Source: an uncultured Bacilli bacterium (GTDB lineage: Bacteria > Bacillota_I > Bacilli_A > RF39 > UBA660). Taken from it: a stretch of 51,074 bases of DNA. The stretch covers positions 1 to 51,074 of the forward strand of contig CALVRM010000002.1 in assembly GCA_944358695.1 (NCBI GenBank), given 5' to 3'. How positions within the stretch are numbered: the first letter of the stretch is position 1; every line of letters begins with the position of its first letter. Below are positions 9,181-16,973 of this stretch, in pieces. A model generated the notes under the pieces. It had not been told where the DNA came from. It saw only the letters and a program-made list of their open reading frames with translations, and made no database searches. The position numbers and the translations under genes are program-made.

Positions 9181-9798
9181 ATGATAGATTTGTGGAAGTA
9201 TGAAAAAGAATTGTTTAAAAATGGTATTCATTTTATTGGTGGTACCGATGAAGCAGGACGTGGGCCTTTATTTGGTCCTGTGGTAGCGGCTTGCGTGGTA
9301 TTACCCTCTGACTTTGAATTGGAGGGACTTAATGATTCTAAAAAATCGTCAGAAAAGAAGCGTAATTTGTTTTATGATTATATAATAAATCATAGTACTT
9401 GGGCAGTAGGAATTGTATCAGCAGAGGAAATTGATAAAATAAATATTTATGAGGCTAGCCGAAAGGCAATGATTACAGCTATTAGAAAAGTTCAAGAAAA
9501 AGTTCCTTTGGAGTATGTATTATCTGATGCAATGCCTATTGATATAGAAATTCCAGTACGACCAATTGTTAAAGGTGATGCTAAAAGTATATCAATAGCA
9601 GCGGCTAGTGTTATTGCCAAAGTGACACGTGATAGGATGATGTATGAAGCAGATTTAAAAAATCCTGAATATGGATTTGCTAAGCATAAAGGTTATCCTA
9701 CTAAGCAACATTTATTAGCGCTTGATAAATATGGGTTAATAGAGGGGTATCGTGAGACTTACGGCCCAGTGAAAAGAATAAAGGAGATGGAAAAATGA
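9181..9798 (+). CDS. rnhB: Ribonuclease HII
   Basis: A 205-residue endonuclease that cuts the RNA strand of RNA-DNA hybrids and removes misincorporated ribonucleotides. The signature GTDEAGRGPL gives catalytic Asp23 and Glu24; LNDSKK and the third acid Asp116 (LSDA) follow, then KGDAKS and SIAAASVIAKVTRD. Length is normal. The start at 9181 follows AGGTAGGG. The stop codon overlaps the next start (ATGA), so a translationally coupled group of three genes begins here. Confidence 0.96.
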   Translation: MIDLWKYEKELFKNGIHFIGGTDEAGRGPLFGPVVAACVVLPSDFELEGLNDSKKSSEKKRNLFYDYIINHSTWAVGIVSAEEIDKINIYEASRKAMITAIRKVQEKVPLEYVLSDAMPIDIEIPVRPIVKGDAKSISIAAASVIAKVTRDRMMYEADLKNPEYGFAKHKGYPTKQHLLALDKYGLIEGYRETYGPVKRIKEMEK

Positions 9799-10043
9799 TA
9801 ATGGGAAATAATAATTCAAAGCCTAATATGAATCCGTTTAATAAAACTAGTATGTTGAGGGGATTTAACAATACGCCAGAAAATATTCGTAATCAAATGA
9901 GCAATGCTTATGATCCTTGGAATAAAAAGAAAAAACAATCTGGACAAGCTGAAACTACACCAACACCTAACTTTCAAAAAAAAGCTTATGATCCTAGTAA
10001 GCAACGTGCAACTATGATTAAAATGAATCATCTTGATAAATGA
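9795..10043 (+). CDS. Small hydrophilic protein between rnhB and an MBL-fold gene
   Basis: An 82-residue protein rich in Asn, Lys, Pro and Gln, with no hydrophobic helix and low-complexity stretches (NNNSKPNMNPFN). It overlaps the rnhB stop by four bases and the next start by four bases (ATGA at both ends), and AAGGAGATGG lies just upstream, so it is probably translated. A second in-frame ATG is two codons later. I do not recognise the family; it is predicted to be largely disordered. Confidence 0.65.
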   Translation: MIMGNNNSKPNMNPFNKTSMLRGFNNTPENIRNQMSNAYDPWNKKKKQSGQAETTPTPNFQKKAYDPSKQRATMIKMNHLDK

Positions 10044-10558
10044 TAGTAGACCGTGTAGTAGTTGGTGTATATGAAACTAATTGTTATATTTTGACTTTAA
10101 ATGACGAAGTTTTAGTTATTGATCCTGGTGATGAATTTAATAAAATAAAGCCTTATTTAGAGGGGAAGAAAATTGCTGGAGTTTTAATAACTCATAGTCA
10201 TAGTGACCATATAGGGGCGCTTGGCAATTTTGATAAAAATATAATTTATGATTTTCGTAGGTTAAAGGCTAGTTCATATCAAATTGGTGCTTTTGAATTT
10301 GAGGTTATTTATACTCCTGGGCATACCGATGATAGTTTGACTTTTTATTTTGTAAACGATGGTATTATGTTTACTGGTGATTTTTTATTTAAAGGAACGA
10401 TCGGAAGAACGGATTTTCCTACTGGGAGTAAAACCGTCATGCGTAGTAGTCTGAAAAAAATTAGTAAATTCCCGAATGTGCTTATTTATCCAGGCCATGG
10501 TAAAAGTACTAGTTTAGATAAGGAGAGACAAAACAATATTTATTTTTCAAAGATATAA
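10040..10558 (+). CDS. Metallo-beta-lactamase-fold hydrolase (glyoxalase II-like)
   Basis: A 172-residue hydrolase of the YcbL/glyoxalase II-like type. The metal-binding motif HSHSDH is at residues 52-57, followed by PGHTDD, the bridging Asp in TGDFLF, and the last His in YPGHG. It lacks the long C-terminal substrate domain of true glyoxalase II. The start at 10040 overlaps the previous stop. It probably hydrolyses a small thioester or phosphoester; the substrate cannot be read from the sequence. Confidence 0.88.
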   Translation: MIVDRVVVGVYETNCYILTLNDEVLVIDPGDEFNKIKPYLEGKKIAGVLITHSHSDHIGALGNFDKNIIYDFRRLKASSYQIGAFEFEVIYTPGHTDDSLTFYFVNDGIMFTGDFLFKGTIGRTDFPTGSKTVMRSSLKKISKFPNVLIYPGHGKSTSLDKERQNNIYFSKI

Positions 10559-10591
10559 TGTTATAATGTTTAATATAAGGAGGCTGAAAAG

Positions 10592-11386
10592 ATGTTATTA
10601 GAGGGGACTGGACTATATTTTGGTTTGCTTTTTTTAATATTTTTTATAGTGTATGTAACAGTGAAAATATCTTTAGGCTTCTTACTTACAAGGGCTAAAG
10701 AGCAGGCGTGGAAAGCATATGTTCCATTTTATACTACATTAGTATTAGTTGATTTGCTCGAATTAAAAAGAAGTGTATTTTATTTTTCTTTGATTCCTAT
10801 CGTTAACTTGTATTATTATTATATAATTATTTCTAAATTGCTTGAAGCCTTTGCTATGGATTCTAAGAAAGCAATATGGTATATTATATTTCCAATGTAT
10901 AAATTTCCTGAATTAGCTTTTAAACGGCCAAAATTTCGTCTAAATGAATATGATTTAACTAAGGAATTTTTGGAAACCCAAAATGCACTTTTTGCAAAAC
11001 CACAAGATGAGTTGCCGGAGGAAATAAATTTAATCAATCTTAATCAGCCAATTGAAGAAAACAGTGTTGGTGGAACGATAATTGCTCCTACAAATTTCAA
11101 TCAAGTACCGGAAGGTCCAGCGACGAATGGTTTTACTAACGAAGAAAATCCATATATGGACACTTCTTATAGCGGTGAATCAGTGTTTACTAAGCCTGAT
11201 AATTCTTTAGATGAAAAACAACTAACATATGTCCAGGTGCCAACAGAAGATTCTAAGCAGCCAATTCAAAAACCAATAATTACTCCGGTAAGTGACGGTA
11301 GACCAAAAATGTGTCCCAATTGCGGAGCTAAATTATCACCGGAAGCAACGACCTGTTTCTTGTGTGGTCATCATTTAACTGACTGA
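10592..11386 (+). CDS. Membrane protein with C-terminal zinc ribbon
   Basis: A 264-residue protein starting behind AAGGAGG. The first 100 residues contain about four hydrophobic helices with the pattern AKEQAWKAYVPFYTT, related to the N-terminal domain of the gene at 8157. A hydrophilic Asn/Pro/Glu-rich linker (about 115-230) follows, then a zinc ribbon CPNCG and CFLCGH at the C-terminus. The linker has no tandem repeats, unlike its paralogue. The two genes flank rnhB and the MBL gene. Function is unknown. Confidence 0.8.
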   Translation: MLLEGTGLYFGLLFLIFFIVYVTVKISLGFLLTRAKEQAWKAYVPFYTTLVLVDLLELKRSVFYFSLIPIVNLYYYYIIISKLLEAFAMDSKKAIWYIIFPMYKFPELAFKRPKFRLNEYDLTKEFLETQNALFAKPQDELPEEINLINLNQPIEENSVGGTIIAPTNFNQVPEGPATNGFTNEENPYMDTSYSGESVFTKPDNSLDEKQLTYVQVPTEDSKQPIQKPIITPVSDGRPKMCPNCGAKLSPEATTCFLCGHHLTD

Positions 11387-11399
11387 TTGTCAGTTTTTA
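11377..11399 (+). terminator. Intrinsic terminator before obgE
   Basis: AACTGAC (11377-11383) pairs with GTCAGTT (11389-11395), followed by TTT. It overlaps the stop codon of the zinc-ribbon gene. Confidence 0.75.
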
Positions 11400-11428
11400 T
11401 TGTGTTTGATTTATTAATAAGGTATAAT
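11400..11428 (+). promoter_or_regulatory. Promoter of obgE
   Basis: TTGTGT (11400-11405) and TATAAT (11423-11428) are 17 bp apart, 26 bases before the obgE start. Confidence 0.6.
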
Positions 11429-11453
11429 TATATTTAAGGAATGGTGATTTTAT

Positions 11454-12725
11454 ATGTTTGTTGATGAGGCCGTAGTAGAGTTATTCGCTGGTTATGGTGG
11501 AAATGGATGTAAAGCATTTAGAAGAGAAAAAGGTGAACCGCTTGGTGGGCCATTTGGTGGCAATGGCGGCCATGGGGCTAACATTGTGTTTAAGGTTGAT
11601 GAAGGGTTAAATACTTTGGTTGATTTTAAATATAAGAAGATTATCAAAGGTGAACGTGGACAAAATGGTTTAGGTAAAGGGATGCATGGGAAAAATGCCG
11701 AAGACGTTGTTGTTAAAGTACCACTCGGCACTGTGATTACCGATGTTAATACAGGACTTATAATTGCTGATTTGACAAATAGTGATGATGAAGTGATTGT
11801 AGCTGATGGTGGCCGCGGTGGCCGAGGTAATATTGCCTTTGTTACGCGAACAAATCCAGCTCCTGATTTTGCCGAAAATGGGGAGCCTGGTGAATATAGA
11901 AAGGTTAAATTAGAATTGAAATTAATGGCTGATGTTGGTCTAGTTGGGATGCCTAGTGTTGGCAAATCGACGATTATTTCTAAAGTGTCAGCTTCTAAGC
12001 CTAAGATTGCTGATTATCCTTTTACGACTTTAAAACCTAATTTAGGGGTTGTTAGGCTTCAAGATGGGCGTTCGTTTGTTTTAGCTGATTTACCTGGTTT
12101 AATCGAGGGTGCCTCTTTAGGTCACGGTCTTGGCGATCAATTTTTAAAACATGTAGAACGAACAAGGGTAATTGCCCATATTGTAGATATGGGAGGATAT
12201 TCCGGACGTGATCCTTATGAGGACTATATGATTATTAATAATGAGCTTAGATCATTCAACCAAAAGATTATGGATAAACCACAAATTGTGGTTGCTAATA
12301 AAATGGATATGCCAGAGGCTAAAGATAATTTGATTAGGTTTAAAGAGAAAGTAAAGATTCCCGTTTATGAAATTTCGGCGGTTACGGGGGAGGGCTTAGA
12401 AGAAGTTCTCATTAATTTAGCAAATATGTTAGATGGCATTAGAAAAACTAGATTATATGAAGATGAGAAGTTTGAAAGTCATGTGATTTATAAGTTTAAA
12501 CAGGAAAAGCCTTTTACAATTACTAAAGAAAAAGATGCTTGGGTAGTTAAAGGAAAGGACGTTGAAAAACTGGTAGTAATGAGTCGTTTTGATACCAATG
12601 AAGCTGTTTTGCGTTTTTCTAATAAGCTACGCAAACTTGGGATAGATGATGAACTTCGCAATCTTGGTGCGCAAGATGGGGATACTGTTAAAATTTTAGA
12701 TTTTGAATTTGAATTTAGAGAGTAG
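11454..12725 (+). CDS. obgE: GTPase ObgE (with OCT domain)
   Basis: A 423-residue essential GTPase linked to ribosome assembly and stress control. The Gly-rich Obg domain covers residues 1-158 (GYGGNGC, GGPFGGNGGHG, ADGGRGGRGN). The G domain begins with the P-loop GMPSVGKST at 165-173, followed by the switch II motif DLPGLIEGAS and NKMD. The C-terminal OCT domain spans about 345-423. Length is normal. In Bacillus, obg lies near sporulation genes, and here it precedes spore-coat-like genes. Confidence 0.97.
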   Translation: MFVDEAVVELFAGYGGNGCKAFRREKGEPLGGPFGGNGGHGANIVFKVDEGLNTLVDFKYKKIIKGERGQNGLGKGMHGKNAEDVVVKVPLGTVITDVNTGLIIADLTNSDDEVIVADGGRGGRGNIAFVTRTNPAPDFAENGEPGEYRKVKLELKLMADVGLVGMPSVGKSTIISKVSASKPKIADYPFTTLKPNLGVVRLQDGRSFVLADLPGLIEGASLGHGLGDQFLKHVERTRVIAHIVDMGGYSGRDPYEDYMIINNELRSFNQKIMDKPQIVVANKMDMPEAKDNLIRFKEKVKIPVYEISAVTGEGLEEVLINLANMLDGIRKTRLYEDEKFESHVIYKFKQEKPFTITKEKDAWVVKGKDVEKLVVMSRFDTNEAVLRFSNKLRKLGIDDELRNLGAQDGDTVKILDFEFEFRE

Positions 12726-12760
12726 AACTTTTAATCAAGCTAAAAGCTTGATTAAAGTTT
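12726..12760. terminator. Strong hairpin after obgE
   Basis: TTAATCAAGCT (12731-12741) pairs perfectly with AGCTTGATTAA (12745-12755), extended by AACT/AGTT at the base, and is followed by TTTCTTCTT. Confidence 0.75.
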
Positions 12761-12774
12761 CTTCTTGCATTTAA

Positions 12775-12802
12775 AAAACCTATCATTGGATAGGTCTTTT
12801 TT
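12775..12802. terminator. Bidirectional terminator between obgE and the minus-strand gene
   Basis: ACCTATC (12778-12784) pairs with GATAGGT (12789-12795). T-runs lie on both sides (CTTTTTT on the plus strand, six A before it giving six T on the minus strand), so it can stop transcription from both convergent units. Confidence 0.85.
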
Positions 12803-13055
12803 AATATGGTCTATAATATGGAGGATAGTATGGTGCTGGATAATAATAATTTGGGCGATTATATCCACCATAGAAAAACGGTGCGACGATACCGCCTGTA
12901 AGTCCCCCTAATAGAAATGGTCCTAAAAATCCACCGCCAATTAATCGGTTATTATTCATTGGTGGTCTAGGTCTTCCAGGCCCTCCCATAGGTCTTTCAT
13001 TTATATTTCTAAATCCTGGTAGTGCCGGAATATAATAATTTGTATATGTTTCCAT
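12801..13055 (-). CDS. Gly/Pro/Tyr-rich small protein, spore-coat-like
   Basis: An 84-residue minus-strand protein with a very strong ribosome site (AGAAGGAGGGATGAG before ATG). It has a Pro/Arg/Gly-rich N-terminal half, a glycine-rich hydrophobic middle (LIGGGFLGPFLLGGLTGG) and a C-terminus of Tyr and Pro (YYYPAPYYPPYYRPY). This composition resembles small coat or surface proteins of spore-forming Bacilli. The position next to a SpoVID-like/YsxE-like pair supports that reading, but no family match was made. Confidence 0.7.
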   Translation of the reverse strand: METYTNYYIPALPGFRNINERPMGGPGRPRPPMNNNRLIGGGFLGPFLLGGLTGGIVAPFFYGGYNRPNYYYPAPYYPPYYRPY

Positions 13056-13154
13056 CTCATCCCTCCTTCTAATAATATATTATGAATAAAAATAAAAAGC
13101 GTGAAAAGCGTTTATAAAAAGAAATTAGCTTCATATACTTTTATAGGTGAGGCT

Positions 13155-14006
13155 ATGAAACGAACTTTTCAAGTAATTGGGATACTTGTATTATTAGTTG
13201 GCAGTTTTATGTATACCGAAGAAGTAGGTACGACTGCTAAATTGAGTGATGAACTATTGAATGAAATAAAAGAACAAAGTTCTAAATATCGAATAGAGCC
13301 AATTGAAGCTACGATTGATAACGATACTATTATTCCAGGGATTAATGGTAAAGAAGTCGATGTGAAAGAAAGTTATAAAAAAATGAAACAAATTGGTTAT
13401 TTCAATGATAAATTATTAGTTTATAAAAGTATTCCAGTTAAGAACGGTCTTATACAAAATACTGATAAATATATTATTGGTGCTAATAGTAGTGTTAAAA
13501 GTGTCGCCCTATTGTTTATGGTTGATAATAATAGTACTATAAATGAAATTATTAATATTTTAGATAACCATAAAATAAAAGCAACTTTTTATATTACAAG
13601 CTCTTTTTTAGAAAAAAATCATAACCTTATAATTAAATTATTACAAAATGATCATACTATTGGTAATTTAAGTAATAACAAAGATTACAATGATAGTGAT
13701 TTTATTTGGATGAAAACAGTTATTATTGGCACTGCTACTCAAAAATATAATTATTGTTATACAGAAAAGCCGGATAAAGATGTTCTTAGAGTTTGTAATC
13801 TTCAAAATTCATTTACTATAATTCCGACGAAAGTGATTGATAAAAGGCCATTCATAACGGTAAAACAAAATTTAAATTCGGGATCCATTATTTCTTTAAA
13901 AGTAAACGATGAAACGGTAAATGAATTAGAAAATATCATCAACTATATAGTTAATAAGGGCTATACTATTAAATCATTAGAAAAACTACTTAATGAAGGT
14001 ATATAA
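13155..14006 (+). CDS. Polysaccharide-deacetylase-like protein lacking catalytic motifs
   Basis: A 283-residue protein. ATG at 13155 follows AGGTGAGG and begins a signal or anchor sequence (KRTFQVIGILVLLVGSFMY). From about residue 130 it resembles the NodB deacetylase fold: VALLFMVDNNSTINEIINI then HKIKATFYIT and NDHTIGN. In active enzymes the first motif is TFDDGP and the second HS..H; here the Asp pair is replaced (FMVDN) and the His box reads NLSNN. It is probably an extracytoplasmic, non-catalytic member, like several spore-associated deacetylase relatives. It lies directly upstream of the SpoVID-like gene. Confidence 0.75.
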   Translation: MKRTFQVIGILVLLVGSFMYTEEVGTTAKLSDELLNEIKEQSSKYRIEPIEATIDNDTIIPGINGKEVDVKESYKKMKQIGYFNDKLLVYKSIPVKNGLIQNTDKYIIGANSSVKSVALLFMVDNNSTINEIINILDNHKIKATFYITSSFLEKNHNLIIKLLQNDHTIGNLSNNKDYNDSDFIWMKTVIIGTATQKYNYCYTEKPDKDVLRVCNLQNSFTIIPTKVIDKRPFITVKQNLNSGSIISLKVNDETVNELENIINYIVNKGYTIKSLEKLLNEGI

Positions 14007-14044
14007 AAAAGTAAAATTAATATAATTACTTAGGAGGGGATATA

Positions 14045-14722
14045 ATGAAAAAACTAGTTCCATTTAAAAAAGATATAATGTTTGATAATAATATTGCTGA
14101 AATTAATAGTATATCATTGGAACATGAAGTAAATGTTAAAAAGGATAATTTAATTTCTGGTAAATTTATTATTAGTGGCGATTATAAAATGACTGATACA
14201 AGCGTTAATCTTGATAACTTTGAATATGAGCTACCATTTAATATTAACATTGATAAAAAGTATTATATTGATGAAGCCGAAGTAGATATTAGTGATTTTT
14301 ATTATGAAGTCATTAATAACAAGGTATTGTCGGTTAATATCGAATTAACTGTCGACAATGTAGAAGAAGTAAGGGAGGATCCAGTTATGGAGCGAAATGA
14401 AGAGGTGGCCCAGAAGGCTGAGGAAAGATTAGAACAAGTAGAAAAAGTGAAAGATGAAGTTATTGAGGAAGAAGTTACCGAAAGTACAGAGCCTAGTACG
14501 GATAACGAGGATCGCGAGAGTGTTAATGTTAAATCTTTGTTTGATGGTCTTGATGAACATGAGGTCTATGTAGTTTATAAAGTTCATATTGTGACTGAAA
14601 ATGATACTATTGAATCAATAATAGAAGATTATGGCGTAACAAAAGAACAATTAGAAGCTTATAATAGTTTATCGGATATAAAAATCGGTGATAAGCTAAT
14701 TGTTCCGGCCAATGAAAATTAA
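14045..14722 (+). CDS. SpoVID-like spore coat assembly protein with LysM domain
   Basis: A 225-residue protein. Residues 1-105 match the N-terminal pattern of Bacillus SpoVID: an initial FKKDIMFDN segment, ISLEHEVNV, then a sheet region with ISGDY. An acidic Glu-rich linker (about 106-165) follows, and the protein ends in a LysM domain (about 176-222: HIVTENDTIESI, LEAYNSLSDIKIGDKLIVP). SpoVID with its C-terminal LysM guides coat encasement in Bacillus. It is much shorter than SpoVID because the linker is short. It overlaps the YsxE-like gene by 11 bases, the same neighbour pair as in Bacillus, which raises confidence. The start follows AGGAGGGG. Confidence 0.78.
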   Translation: MKKLVPFKKDIMFDNNIAEINSISLEHEVNVKKDNLISGKFIISGDYKMTDTSVNLDNFEYELPFNINIDKKYYIDEAEVDISDFYYEVINNKVLSVNIELTVDNVEEVREDPVMERNEEVAQKAEERLEQVEKVKDEVIEEEVTESTEPSTDNEDRESVNVKSLFDGLDEHEVYVVYKVHIVTENDTIESIIEDYGVTKEQLEAYNSLSDIKIGDKLIVPANEN

Positions 14723-15584
14723 TCAGGCGTTAAAAAAGTATTCTTTAGTACCAAATAGGTATGAAAAATTGGGCAATGTAAAAATTGTTGATACTAATTC
14801 GGGAAGATATGTCTATAAAGAGAAGAAATTAAATCTTGATATATTTGATTATTTAAGAACGCGTAGTTTTGATTATATGCCGAGTATTATCAATGATCCG
14901 GTTGATGATGATTATCAAATAACTGAGTATTTAGAAGATTTAGATATTCCAAAAGAGCAAAAAGTATTAGATATGATTTTATTAGTTGCTCTTTTACATA
15001 GCAAAACAACACATTATAAGGAAGTAGATATTGACGATTATGAACAGATGTATGATGATTTAGATAATAATATAAATTATTTATATGGATATTATACAGA
15101 TTTGATAACTATTATTGAAAGCAAGGTTTACATGAGCCCAAGTGAGTTTTTGTTAGCTCGCAATATTGGTACTATATATCAAACGATTGATAGTTGTAAA
15201 GACCGACTAGAAAATTGGCACAAGCTAGTTAAAGAAAAAAGAAAACAACGCAATGTTGTTTTACACAATAATCTAAAATTAGATCATTTTATAAGAAATG
15301 AAAATCCTTATTTAATCAGTTGGGATAAAGCTAAGATTGGTAGCCCAGTTTTTGATTTATATAAGTTATACAAAAACCATGCTTTAGATTTTGAATTTTC
15401 CGATATACTTCGCGAATATGAGAATCATTATCCTTTAATGGAAGATGAAAAAGAGTTATTTTTCATCTTAATAAGTCTTCCCGATATTATTGAATTCAAT
15501 GATTCAGAGTATAACACCTGTCAAAAAATTAGCCGTGAAATAGATACTATTTTTAAATCACAGTATATTACCAAAACAGTTTAA
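14712..15584 (+). CDS. YsxE/CotS-like spore coat pseudokinase
   Basis: A 290-residue protein with the aminoglycoside-phosphotransferase-like fold of CotS, YutH and YsxE. It begins with the tail of a glycine-loop-like strand (SGRYVYKEKK, residues 29-38, with Lys for ATP contact). LHNNLKLDHF replaces the catalytic HGDLH.DN loop, and ISWDKAKIGSPVFDL replaces the usual IDWE motif. Asp-to-Asn in the catalytic loop suggests weak or lost phosphotransfer. The ATG at 14712 overlaps the SpoVID-like stop, so translation is coupled. Confidence 0.75.
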   Translation: MKINQALKKYSLVPNRYEKLGNVKIVDTNSGRYVYKEKKLNLDIFDYLRTRSFDYMPSIINDPVDDDYQITEYLEDLDIPKEQKVLDMILLVALLHSKTTHYKEVDIDDYEQMYDDLDNNINYLYGYYTDLITIIESKVYMSPSEFLLARNIGTIYQTIDSCKDRLENWHKLVKEKRKQRNVVLHNNLKLDHFIRNENPYLISWDKAKIGSPVFDLYKLYKNHALDFEFSDILREYENHYPLMEDEKELFFILISLPDIIEFNDSEYNTCQKISREIDTIFKSQYITKTV

Positions 15585-15744
15585 AAAAAGAAAGAAAAGC
15601 AAAAATAATGAAAAGGAAAAGTAAGCAAACATTAAAGCGGGTGATGATAAATAGTGTTATAATTATTTGATAAAATAGTAAAATGACACTTATTAGGCCT
15701 AATATACACCATTTACCACGTCCACACCACCAACCTCTATTCAT
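15568..15744 (-). CDS. Small hydrophobic minus-strand protein
   Basis: A 58-residue candidate gene starting at 15744, with AGGTGAT upstream. The N-terminus is Arg/Trp/Gly-rich (MNRGWWCGRGKW) and the rest is two hydrophobic helices ending in FFKLFW. It overlaps the 3' end of the YsxE-like gene by 17 bases, tail to tail. Small membrane peptides are common among sporulation genes, but this one is not recognised and may be a chance frame. Confidence 0.4.
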   Translation of the reverse strand: MNRGWWCGRGKWCILGLISVILLFYQIIITLFIITRFNVCLLFLFIIFAFLSFFKLFW

Positions 15745-15881
15745 ACCTATCACCTAATATAATGTATGAAAATTTAATAGACCAAGGAATGATAATGGTC
15801 TATTTTTTGATAAAAATTAATAACGATCTTGCTAACGAAAACAAATTATTATATAATTGTATTAAGATAAGGAGGGCAGGT

Positions 15882-16664
15882 ATGAAAGAAAAAGGTTTTA
15901 TTTCATCCGCATTATTATACGGAATGCTTGCTTTATTCCTGGTTATTATGATGAGTACTTTAGCTATTTTAGGCAATCGCAAATTGAGTATGGATAAACT
16001 TAAAGAAAATGCTTTAACTAATGTTGAAACTGGGTATGCCCGTGCTGATAAAATTTTTGCTATTTATGATGGTTTGCAACAGCCATATAATAATGTTTGG
16101 AAAGATCAAAGTGGAAATAAACATGATGCAACGACGGCCGCAGTTACTTATAATACGAATCACTTAGTATTTGATGGCGCAAATGCGTTTGTTAATACTC
16201 ACTTTAGTCAAACGGAGTTAGGACAAAATGTAACGCTGTCGACGGTGTTTAAAATTACAGATTTTACGGCGGGATATAACTTGTGGGGCACTTATGATAC
16301 AGTAAATAAACAAGGATTTACAGCTTATACTACTGGAAGTGGTATTAACGTTTGTTATTATACGGTTAATGGGGCAGAAATTTGTGCTGCTGTGCCGCAA
16401 GCTAATATAAGTGGAACTTCACAAATTACGGTTATTATGAAAGGAAATGTTGGTATATTTGTTTATGTTAATGGTATTCGAGTAGGTGAAAAAAACGCCA
16501 CAGGAAATATAAACTATTTGGATGATGACTTTGTTATTGGGCGTAGTGGTATTAACTTCTTTAAAGGGGAACTTTATAATTTTATTATTTATACTACTGA
16601 TATTCCTGAAGAAGATATAAATACTAATTTAGAAATCGATAATGCTAAATACCAAATATACTAA
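15882..16664 (+). CDS. LamG/concanavalin-A-like protein with pilin-type N-terminus
   Basis: A 260-residue protein starting at 15882 behind AAGGAGGG. The N-terminus KEKGFISSALLYGML plus a long hydrophobic helix resembles a prepilin leader cleaved after Gly, except that the usual Glu at position 5 is missing. An amphipathic segment follows (ILGNRKLSMDKLKE). From about residue 65 there is a LamG/ConA-type beta-sandwich (WKDQSGNKHDAT, LVFDGANAFVNT, GELYNFIIYTTDIPEEDI). It is probably surface-anchored and binds a glycan or protein ligand. It lies just before the valS T-box promoter. Confidence 0.75.
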   Translation: MKEKGFISSALLYGMLALFLVIMMSTLAILGNRKLSMDKLKENALTNVETGYARADKIFAIYDGLQQPYNNVWKDQSGNKHDATTAAVTYNTNHLVFDGANAFVNTHFSQTELGQNVTLSTVFKITDFTAGYNLWGTYDTVNKQGFTAYTTGSGINVCYYTVNGAEICAAVPQANISGTSQITVIMKGNVGIFVYVNGIRVGEKNATGNINYLDDDFVIGRSGINFFKGELYNFIIYTTDIPEEDINTNLEIDNAKYQIY

Positions 16665-16692
16665 TTGACAAAATTAAAGAAAGTGTTATAAT
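16665..16692 (+). promoter_or_regulatory. Promoter of the valS T-box leader
   Basis: A consensus TTGACA (16665-16670) is 16 bp from TATAAT (16687-16692). It begins immediately after the LamG gene stop codon. Confidence 0.8.
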
Positions 16693-16698
16693 TATAAA

Positions 16699-16913
16699 AA
16701 ACAAAGAACAAGAAGAGTAAGTGGACATCTTTTTTGAAGAGAGTCAGCGGAAGGTGCAAGCTGATAAAAGATCCATTGAAGGTAGCTTGGGAGTTGAGGC
16801 CTGAATAGGTAGGGTGCTTCGTATACATGCGTTAAATGTTTAAGGTAAGCTTTGCTTATGAATTAAGGTGGTACCACGTTGAATCACGTCCTTATTTAAG
16901 GATGTGTTTTTTT
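16699..16913 (+). promoter_or_regulatory. T-box riboswitch, valine type
   Basis: The T-box AAGGTGGTACCACG lies at 16865-16878. Stem I has CAAG (near 16709) pairing with CTTG (near 16796), an AGTA turn (near 16714) and an apical GGTGCAAGCT. The specifier is most likely GTA at 16792-16794 in GAAGGTAG, a Val codon. The terminator stem CACGTCCTT/AAGGATGTG (16885-16893 and 16898-16906) is followed by seven T and competes with the antiterminator. Confidence 0.92.
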
Positions 16914-16973
16914 ATTAAGACGTGATAAATGAATAATTCAAAAAATATGTTAGTAATAAAAAAGGAGAGGAAT

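Noticed and set aside
11492-11965. Minus-strand frame of 157 residues
   Set aside because: It lies wholly within obgE and its Pro/Ser-rich content mirrors the Gly-rich Obg domain.
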